Positions 57,668 through 64,000 of a stretch of 64,000 bases of DNA are shown in pieces (within the stretch, counting starts at the first letter, position 1; each line of letters opens with the position of its first letter). The position numbers were made by a program, and so were the translations under genes. The notes below the pieces were generated by a model, which was given only the letters and a program-made list of their open reading frames with translations, ran no database searches and was not told the origin of the DNA. The stretch is from assembly GCF_014284305.1 (NCBI RefSeq), contig NZ_JACOFW010000014.1:1-64000 (forward strand), in the 5' to 3' direction. The stretch is from Affinundibacterium seohonense. GTDB lineage: Bacteria > Pseudomonadota > Gammaproteobacteria > Burkholderiales > Burkholderiaceae_D.

Positions 57668-58924
57668 TCAAGTGACTGTATGTCTCTGAATGTTGGCATC
57701 ATAAGTTTTTTGGTCGAGGATTTCTTGCAAGATCTCCACCGCGTCCCAAACCTCGGCGTAGCTGGTATAGAGCGGGGTAAAGCCAAAGCGCATGATGCCC
57801 GGCTCACGATAGTCGCCTACAACGCCACGCGCTATCAACGCTTGAATCACCGCATATGCGTGTGCATGAGTGAAGCTGACATGACTACCTCGTTGCGCAT
57901 GATGGCGTGGTGTCACCAGTCCGAGCTGATGGCGGGCACAGCGGGCTTCAACTAGCTGGATAAACAAGTCAGTCAACGCCAAGGATTTTTGCCGTACAGC
58001 CGCCATCGTTGTTTTGCCAAATATCGTTAAACCAGACTCAATCATCGCCAGCGAGACAATCGGCTGCGTTCCACAGAGTGCCCGCCGTATGTCGGGCGTG
58101 GCAGTGAACGAGGCTTGCATGGCAAACGGCGCTGCATGCCCCCACCATCCTGTGAGTGGGTGATGAAATTGGGCTTGATGGCGTTGTGGAACCCAAATAA
58201 ACGCGGGTGCACCCGGGCCACCGTTGAGATATTTGTAGCAGCAGCCCACGGCGAAGTCGGCATTGGCTTGATGTAAATCGACTTCAACAGCCCCCGCTGA
58301 GTGCGCCAGATCCCATAGACAGAGTGCGCCTTGTGCATGTGCTAATACGGTGATCTTTGCCATGTCATGTAATGCGCCAGTACGATAGTTCACATGCGTG
58401 AGCATCACTAAGGCAGTGTCGTGCTTGATCGCACTCGCCAATTCGTCGGGTGAGTCAATCAGATGCAAGCGATAACCGCGATCTAACCACTTTGTTAGAC
58501 CTTCAGCCATGTAAATATCGGTTGGGAAATTGCTGCGCTCGGTAATGATGACTTTGCGCGTTTCGGCATCCGATTTTTGCGCTTGTAGATGTAAAGCGGC
58601 GGCGATGGCCTTGAATAAGTTAATGGAAGTCGAGTCAGTAATGACCACTTCTTCCGCTTTGGCACCGATCAATGGCGCCAATAAATTGCCTAAACGTGAA
58701 GGCAGATCAAACCAGCCAGCCTTGTTCCAACTCTTGATCAGATCATTGCCCCATTCTTCTTGAATCACATGTCGCGCACGTTCAAATGCTGCTTTGGGTT
58801 GTGCGCCCAAAGAGTTGCCATCAAGGTAGATCATGCCTGTTGGAAGATGAAATTCGGTGCGCAAGCTGGCCAGGGCATCCTGAGCATCGAGCGTTTCGCA
58901 GTAGGGGCGGTCAATGTTGGTCAT
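57668..58924 (-). CDS. kynU: Kynureninase KynU
   Basis: PLP enzyme of 418 residues cleaving kynurenine to anthranilate and alanine. [13 protein letters not shown] near the N-terminus, [29 protein letters not shown] with the PLP aspartate, and [14 protein letters not shown] with the Schiff-base lysine are all visible. First gene of the kynU-kynA unit, divergent from the Lrp-type regulator with 137 bases between. Confidence 0.96.
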   Translation of the reverse strand: MTNIDRPYCETLDAQDALASLRTEFHLPTGMIYLDGNSLGAQPKAAFERARHVIQEEWGNDLIKSWNKAGWFDLPSRLGNLLAPLIGAKAEEVVITDSTSINLFKAIAAALHLQAQKSDAETRKVIITERSNFPTDIYMAEGLTKWLDRGYRLHLIDSPDELASAIKHDTALVMLTHVNYRTGALHDMAKITVLAHAQGALCLWDLAHSAGAVEVDLHQANADFAVGCCYKYLNGGPGAPAFIWVPQRHQAQFHHPLTGWWGHAAPFAMQASFTATPDIRRALCGTQPIVSLAMIESGLTIFGKTTMAAVRQKSLALTDLFIQLVEARCARHQLGLVTPRHHAQRGSHVSFTHAHAYAVIQALIARGVVGDYREPGIMRFGFTPLYTSYAEVWDAVEILQEILDQKTYDANIQRHTVT

Positions 58925-59061
58925 GTCATCGAATTATTGAGTCAAAGAGCTAAGTATTTTATGTCGAAATTGAGGGTGAGTAATTGCAAATTTCTTTGCT
59001 AATGACAGATTAATTCGAATAATATGTCGTTTTAGTGGGAAAAATTGACGGAAAAATTCAT
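58925..59061. promoter_or_regulatory. Divergent kynU / kynR control region
   Basis: This 137-base AT-rich gap must hold both promoters. TATGTCG occurs twice, near 58960 and 59023, and CGAAT(T/A)AT occurs near 58930 and 59005; such repeats could be sites for the adjacent Lrp-type regulator. No site is certain by eye. Confidence 0.4.
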
Positions 59062-59535
59062 ATGCAACTCGATCCTATTGATTTGAAGATTTTGCAGTTA
59101 TTGCAGTCTGATGGACGTATCAGCAATCAAGATTTGGCGGAAAAAGTATTTCTCTCGCCATCCTCCTGTTTGCGGCGAGTGCGTGCTTTGGAGGAAAGTG
59201 GCGTGATTAGCCATTACCGTGCAGTGCTCGATACCAATGTTTTAGGACTGGAAGTTGATGCTTTTGTGCAGGTCACAATGCGGCGTGATGTCGAACAATG
59301 GCATGAGAATTTTTCTAAGGCTTTGCAAAGTTGGCCGGAAGTGGTCGGCTCTTACATTATCACTGGTGAAGCAAATTATTTGCTGCGAGTGCGCGCACGT
59401 AATTTGAAGCACTATTCGGCTTTCGTGCTCGATCGATTATATAAAACTGCAGGTGTGCTCGATATTCGTTCAAACATTGTGCTGCAAACTTTAAAAGAAA
59501 GTAGCGGACTAGCGCCAGAATTATTGAGTGAATAA
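59062..59535 (+). CDS. kynR: Lrp/AsnC-family regulator, probably KynR
   Basis: Feast/famine regulator of 157 residues. The N-terminal helix-turn-helix (LDPIDLKILQLLQSDGRIS, LAEKVFLSPSSCLRRVRAL) is followed by the RAM ligand-binding domain (VDAFVQVTM, GSYIITGEANYLLRV). Lrp-type regulators divergent from kyn genes respond to kynurenine and activate tryptophan catabolism in other proteobacteria, so KynR is the likely role. ATG 59062 is preceded by GGAAAAA and begins the family homology. Confidence 0.85.
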   Translation: MQLDPIDLKILQLLQSDGRISNQDLAEKVFLSPSSCLRRVRALEESGVISHYRAVLDTNVLGLEVDAFVQVTMRRDVEQWHENFSKALQSWPEVVGSYIITGEANYLLRVRARNLKHYSAFVLDRLYKTAGVLDIRSNIVLQTLKESSGLAPELLSE

Positions 59536-59665
59536 ATTTGCAGGTGATTAAATAAAAGTAAACGAGGTGGATAATTTATCTCGTTGTTCTAAGTCGCAAG
59601 AATTGACTAAACTACGATGTGTTGCAATTTCTGTTTTCCTCTATCTATCCTGAATGTTTTGCCTT

Positions 59666-60292
59666 ATGAATTTATCTGATTACTTCACTGAGTTTCCATT
59701 CATTGCCATTTTGCGTGGCATCCAAAGTCATGAATGTGTTGCGGTTGGAGAGACCTTGGTGCAAGTTGGATTTCGTTGTATCGAAGTGCCGATGAATTCG
59801 CCGAATGCGGTCGACAGCATAAGACTTTTGGCGAATCATTTGCCATCCACTTGCCTGGTCGGTGCTGGTACGGTGATGAGTGAAACGCAGGTGGAACAAG
59901 TTTATCAAGCAGGTGGAAGGTTGATCGTCATGCCGCACGCCGATATTGCGGTGATTCGCGCAGCTAAACAACGTGGCATGATTTGCACTCCCGGTGTCGC
60001 AACTCTGACCGAAGCCTTTTCCGCTTTGGCCCATGGTGCAGATGCGCTTAAATTATTTCCCGCTGAGAGCGTTCCCCCGTCGGTGTTAAAAGCTTGGCGT
60101 TCTGTGTTGCCTGCCGCGACGATATGTTTACCGGTGGGCGGTGTTCAGCCCCTGGGTATGGCAGACTATTTGCGGGTTGGAGCGAATGGTTTTGGGCTTG
60201 GTTCGAATCTATATCAGGCTGGTGATAGTGTAGATCAAGTTAACATTAAAGCTCAGGCATATGCTACGGCGTGGCGCACTCAGACTCGCTGA
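59666..60292 (+). CDS. dgoA: 2-dehydro-3-deoxy-6-phosphogalactonate aldolase
   Basis: Class I aldolase of the KDPG/KDPGal family, 208 residues, splitting KDPGal into pyruvate and glyceraldehyde 3-phosphate. FPFIAILRGIQ, the catalytic-glutamate region CIEVPMNSP, VGAGTVMSE, and the Schiff-base lysine in GADALKLFPAE are seen. GGVQPLGMADYL and GLGSNLYQAGDSV are closer to DgoA than to Eda. No dgoK, dgoD or transporter lies nearby. ATG 59654 is an alternative; neither has a good ribosome site. Confidence 0.85.
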   Translation: MNLSDYFTEFPFIAILRGIQSHECVAVGETLVQVGFRCIEVPMNSPNAVDSIRLLANHLPSTCLVGAGTVMSETQVEQVYQAGGRLIVMPHADIAVIRAAKQRGMICTPGVATLTEAFSALAHGADALKLFPAESVPPSVLKAWRSVLPAATICLPVGGVQPLGMADYLRVGANGFGLGSNLYQAGDSVDQVNIKAQAYATAWRTQTR

Positions 60293-60653
60293 TGCCTTCC
60301 AATTCAATCTGAAGTCGTATTGATTTTTCATGCAAATTTCCTGCGCGTATTTTGCTGGTGTCCTCTCTTAGAGTGACGCTCAGTTATGCTGTTCGCGTGC
60401 CATTCCTCGTTCGATTTCTTTTAAATTCTCGTTGCGTCACTCATAAAATTTTACTTGATGTGCGCTCAATTATTTGTCGCTGTTGGCTTTTTCTAATCCC
60501 ATTTATTCTTTGACTTGTCGGCACTTTATCCATGCTTGCCACATTTTGCATTGATGACTTCAAGGTGATCTACCGGATTCACTCAAGCGCGATCATCGAA
60601 TGCATTCAACATACTGACGACAAGTTTTTTGCAATTATAAATAGGAGATTAAA
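60293..60653. other. Intergenic region upstream of the second TonB receptor
   Basis: This 361-base gap should hold the receptor promoter. It ends in a clear ribosome site (AGGAGA). Nothing else is recognised. Confidence 0.6.
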
Positions 60654-63611
60654 ATGAGATTGACTAAGCTGGCAGCGGCTATGCTCGCCATAGGATTTGC
60701 TTCGAGCGCATTCGCTGCGGACGAAGACGACAAAAAAGATAAGGTTCAACGAGTCGAAGTGACAGGCTCTAGCATCAAGCGAGTGAACGCTGAGACAGCA
60801 TCGCCAGTGCAAGTGATCGATGCCAAACAAATCGAAAATATGGGGGCACGCACATTGCTGCAAGTGCTAGATAATCTGCCTGCAGCGCGTCCGGCGCAGC
60901 AGGATTTCCGGTCTATGTTCACAGGCTCAGATGGCGCCTCACAAGCAAATTTGCGTGGTTTGGGAGCGCAAGGTACTTTGATTTTATTGAACGGTCGTCG
61001 CCTGTCTTTCTATGGCGCACCAGAAGGTTTTCAAACCCAGTTCGTCAATATCGACGCGATTCCTGCCGCTGCCATTGAGCGTATGGAAGTCCTGACTGAT
61101 GGCGCCTCTGCTGTGTACGGTTCAGATGCCGTTGCCGGTGTGATTAACGTGATCACCAAGAAGTCGTATAGCGGATTGCAAGCGAGTGCGACGATTGACA
61201 GCTCAAGTGAAGTCAAGTCTTATGGCGAACGTCAGGCCAGCGCATTGTTTGGTATTGGCGATTTAGCGAAAGATAACTACAACGTTTATGCCTCGGTGAA
61301 TGTGTACAAACGAGATCGCATCGCATTAGAAGATACCTATCTGAAGCGTCCTGAGCAGTTTTACAAAAACAATCCTAACTATGTCAGCAATTTCCGTATT
61401 AGTGAGGGCAGTCAGCCAGGCGTGTTAAATCCGGGAACTCTGTTTGTGTTTGATAAAAACGCCAATAATAAACGCTATCAACAAGCCGCATCTGGTTGCT
61501 CAACGTTCATTACCGAAGGCTCCGGCACGCGTTGCGTTTGGAATACCTTGCCTTATTCTTTAGACACTGGCCCAACGTCAGAGCGCGCCACGATCTTTGT
61601 CAGCGGTCGCGTCAATCTGAATCAGGATTGGGAAGGTTTTGCAGAAGTTGCCTACACAGATATTGATATGCGTGGTGAAAATGGCCCACGTTCATTTAGT
61701 AGTGGTGGCGGTACAGCAAACTGGTATTCACGCAATACGGGAACGACTTTAAATACGTTCACTTATCCCTACCTCGGTCCCAACAATGTGTACCTGAAAA
61801 ACATGAGTGCCGACCTCAAAGATAAGATGGGCGGTGCTGCGGGTTTGACCTATTTAATGCAAGATGCTAAAGGTCATTTTGGTCAACAAAATACGGATAA
61901 AACCTATCGCATGATGGCCGGCCTGCGCGGCTCATTTGGTCAATGGGATTTTGAATCTGCGCTCGCGGTTGCCGGCAGTCATTCCACTTTGTATCAAACC
62001 GTGAATGTGAATAAAGATGGTTTCGAAAAAGCTTTCGGTCCATTCACAGTCGATCCTGTCACTAAACGCACTTATATTGCCGATAATCCTGCCTACCAAT
62101 TTGGTGTGATTAGCGATAAAAATGCAGAGTTATTACGTCAAGCCTACCCGACTTTTGATATTCAATCTTGGACTAAATTAGTCACCTGGGATGCCAAGTT
62201 GGAAGGGAGTTTGTTTAAGATGCCAGCGGGCGACGCACGAGCAGCCTTTGGCGTTAATTTGATGCGCGAAGAATTTGAAACGCCAGGGAATAAAGATGCT
62301 GCTGATGGCAAGATCACACAGCAAGGTGGCTCCTGGTTTGATGGTTCTCGCACCATCGCGGCAGTATTTGGCGAGGCGATTTTTCCGTTAGCAAAAAATT
62401 TGGAAGTCAATACCGCAGCACGTATTGATAAGTACCCAAATTTTGCCGCCAATCTGGCACCGAAAGTCGGTGTGACTTATCGACCTATCAGTGACCTCTT
62501 GATTCGAAGTACCTATTCTCAAGGATTCCGTGCACCGAATTTGGCAGAGTCTGGCATCGGTGGTGTATATGCACAGCGTGGTGGGATGCGTGACACCGTA
62601 CGTTGCGATGAGACGAATGCGATTGCAAAAACTTTGATGAAATCGGTTAGCACGACTGATCAGGATTTGGGCAAGTCCTTATTGAACTCTAACTGCAGCA
62701 TCAATATCGGCGGATTGACGCCACCGAATCCAGATCTGCAACCGGAAAAAGCCAAGATCAGCACCTTTGGTTTAGTCTATCAAGCTAGCAAACAGTTTGA
62801 TATCTCAGCTGACTATTGGTTCGTGTATCGTCGCAATGAAATCGTGCGCCAAGATTTTACTGAGGTCTACGATCAAGCAGTTGAAAAATACGGCCCAGCT
62901 CTCATCGGTGCTCCGAATGCGGTGCGTGCACCCATCACTGATTTTGATAAAGCAAATATGGCGGCGGTCGCTGGTATGTGTGCGAATCCGGCAAATGCGG
63001 CAGCTTGTGCAGGTGGTGTACCGAAGTACTCAGTGGGTATCTTGGCTGGCTTGACGAATAAGTATATGAATCGCGGTCGCACCATGATCGATGGTTTCGA
63101 TATTGATGCCCATGCCCGCTTCGATCTCGGTACTTATGGCAAGTTGAATTTTGGAACCTCCGCAACGATCATGAATCGCAATGCCTATAACGGCGATGAT
63201 GGTTATGGTTTTTCACAAAATTATGTGGGTTATTACGGTAATCCAAAGTTGCGTGCAAACTTGAATGCTGACTGGCTGTATGGCAATTTCACGACTAGTG
63301 TATTCGTGAATTACACGGGTGGTTCTAAGTGGGCTTACGATAAGAATGACGAGGAAAATAATAATCCTCAATCTTGTACCGCAGCCGATGTCGCCGTTGA
63401 TCCAAAAAATTGTGGTGGCGCACCAGCATTTAAAACTGTTAACTTGAGTTTGGGCTGGACACCAGTTAAGAACTTGCGTTTGGGTTTAAATATCAAGAAT
63501 GTTATGAATACCAAACCATTCTTTGATCCTTACGGCTGGGAAGGTTACAACCACGCTTTGAATTTATTTGGACGTGTCGTGAGTGTATCGGCGAGCTACA
63601 AATTTAAGTAA
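60654..63611 (+). CDS. TonB-dependent outer membrane receptor (second of two)
   Basis: Outer membrane receptor of 985 residues. A signal peptide ends in AFAAD near residue 22, followed by a Lys/Asp-rich stretch and RVEVTGSSIKRV. The plug has LILLNGRRLSFYGAPEG and IERMEVLTDGASAVYGSDAVAGVINVIT. The long barrel ends in the aromatic SASYKFK. AGGAGA precedes the ATG. It is paralogous to the receptor at 53103-55964 across the plug. Proximity to the KDPGal aldolase and kyn genes gives weak hints only; the ligand is unknown. Confidence 0.92.
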   Translation: MRLTKLAAAMLAIGFASSAFAADEDDKKDKVQRVEVTGSSIKRVNAETASPVQVIDAKQIENMGARTLLQVLDNLPAARPAQQDFRSMFTGSDGASQANLRGLGAQGTLILLNGRRLSFYGAPEGFQTQFVNIDAIPAAAIERMEVLTDGASAVYGSDAVAGVINVITKKSYSGLQASATIDSSSEVKSYGERQASALFGIGDLAKDNYNVYASVNVYKRDRIALEDTYLKRPEQFYKNNPNYVSNFRISEGSQPGVLNPGTLFVFDKNANNKRYQQAASGCSTFITEGSGTRCVWNTLPYSLDTGPTSERATIFVSGRVNLNQDWEGFAEVAYTDIDMRGENGPRSFSSGGGTANWYSRNTGTTLNTFTYPYLGPNNVYLKNMSADLKDKMGGAAGLTYLMQDAKGHFGQQNTDKTYRMMAGLRGSFGQWDFESALAVAGSHSTLYQTVNVNKDGFEKAFGPFTVDPVTKRTYIADNPAYQFGVISDKNAELLRQAYPTFDIQSWTKLVTWDAKLEGSLFKMPAGDARAAFGVNLMREEFETPGNKDAADGKITQQGGSWFDGSRTIAAVFGEAIFPLAKNLEVNTAARIDKYPNFAANLAPKVGVTYRPISDLLIRSTYSQGFRAPNLAESGIGGVYAQRGGMRDTVRCDETNAIAKTLMKSVSTTDQDLGKSLLNSNCSINIGGLTPPNPDLQPEKAKISTFGLVYQASKQFDISADYWFVYRRNEIVRQDFTEVYDQAVEKYGPALIGAPNAVRAPITDFDKANMAAVAGMCANPANAAACAGGVPKYSVGILAGLTNKYMNRGRTMIDGFDIDAHARFDLGTYGKLNFGTSATIMNRNAYNGDDGYGFSQNYVGYYGNPKLRANLNADWLYGNFTTSVFVNYTGGSKWAYDKNDEENNNPQSCTAADVAVDPKNCGGAPAFKTVNLSLGWTPVKNLRLGLNIKNVMNTKPFFDPYGWEGYNHALNLFGRVVSVSASYKFK

Positions 63612-63620
63612 GTCATAGCA

Positions 63621-63654
63621 AAAAAACGAAGCCCGACACGTGTGCCGGGCTTCG
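63621..63654 (-). terminator. Rho-independent terminator of the cyclophilin gene
   Basis: CGAAGCCCG at 63627-63635 and CGGGCTTCG at 63646-63654 form a stem. On the minus strand it is followed by a run of T residues, so it terminates the cyclophilin transcript. It may also stop the receptor transcript from the other side, but there is no T tract in that direction. Confidence 0.85.
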
Positions 63655-63691
63655 TGTACAGATGGCGATGTTCGCCGCTCTGTTAGTTCAA

Positions 63692-64000
63692 TTAGCCACG
63701 TGAATCTAAGACTTCATTCCACTTCGCGACCAATTCTGCTTGTTGCGCCAACAAATCCGTAGTGTCACCTTCCACAGTAACTTTTTCCATCACATCGCCT
63801 TTGGCAATGCTGTCGACAACTTTTTGGTCGTCAGCGCTGACCACCACGCCGAACACGGTATGCTTGCCGTTCAAATGCGGTGTCGCACCATGTGTAATGA
63901 AAAATTGACTACCATTCGTGCCCGGACCTGCGTTTGCCATCGACAAGATACCCGCTTTGTCATGACGCAACTCGCTGGTGCATTCATCTTTAAAGCGATA
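63692..64000 (-). CDS. Peptidyl-prolyl cis-trans isomerase, cyclophilin type (partial)
   Basis: C-terminal 102 residues of a cyclophilin; the frame stays open to the window edge, with [11 protein letters not shown] before [26 protein letters not shown] is the core of the cyclophilin active site, and [13 protein letters not shown] follows. It catalyses proline isomerisation during protein folding. Without the N-terminus it cannot be said whether it is the cytoplasmic (PpiB-like) or periplasmic form. Confidence 0.93.
   Translation of the reverse strand, partial: YRFKDECTSELRHDKAGILSMANAGPGTNGSQFFITHGATPHLNGKHTVFGVVVSADDQKVVDSIAKGDVMEKVTVEGDTTDLLAQQAELVAKWNEVLDSRG

Overview
The window is a chromosomal piece of a Gram-negative bacterium, most likely a betaproteobacterium of the order Burkholderiales. 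An Oxalobacteraceae-like organism such as Undibacterium is my inference from the division-cluster gene order, the lpxC-DUF721-M23-secA string, and a regulator resembling the PrsK/PrsR family. I see no rRNA, tRNA, CRISPR array, transposase or phage gene.

Region 1 (about 1-21.4 kb) is an MSHA-type pilus or type II secretion-like locus. The minus-strand operon 18487 to 7827 runs mshM-L-N-E-G-I-J-K: AAA+/SPOR protein, secretin, TPR protein, assembly ATPase, platform protein, and PilM/N-, PilO- and PilP-like proteins. Around it are a MshA-like prepilin (196-879), a PrsK/PrsR-like two-component pair without an AAA+ domain, an ABC-2 permease with no ATPase partner next to a TPR protein, and two tandem, overlapping, paralogous six-cysteine prepilin-like genes (4814-6689). 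Two small unknown AT-rich genes lie beyond mshK. Divergent from the operon is an 833-residue lipoprotein made of nine Ig-like repeats. No prepilin peptidase or retraction ATPase lies in the window.

Region 2 (21.6-39.3 kb) is a complete division and cell-wall (dcw) cluster: mraZ-rsmH-ftsL-ftsI-murE-murF-mraY-murD-ftsW-murG-murC-ddlB-ftsQ-ftsA-ftsZ. A recognisable Pmra promoter is overlapped by 10-bp MraZ-type boxes, and a strong terminator follows ftsZ. Many junctions overlap (ATGA, GTGA, TAATG), indicating translational coupling.

Region 3 (39.3-52.8 kb) holds a MarR regulator with a cytochrome b561-YceI-YceI operon that has an operator-like palindrome over its promoter. It continues with purB, a glutathione S-transferase, an M13 metallopeptidase, a peroxiredoxin, lpxC, a DUF721 protein, an M23 peptidase and secA.

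Region 4 (53-64 kb) is metabolic and transport-related. It has two large TonB-dependent receptors on opposite strands, the tryptophan-to-kynurenine genes kynU-kynA with a divergent Lrp-type regulator, a KDPGal aldolase, and the truncated start of a cyclophilin gene at the right edge.

The part most likely to hold undescribed biology is region 1: an MSHA-like machine with duplicated large pilins, an orphan ABC-2 permease, a minimal PrsR-like regulator and a repeat lipoprotein. All functional links there are inferred from proximity.
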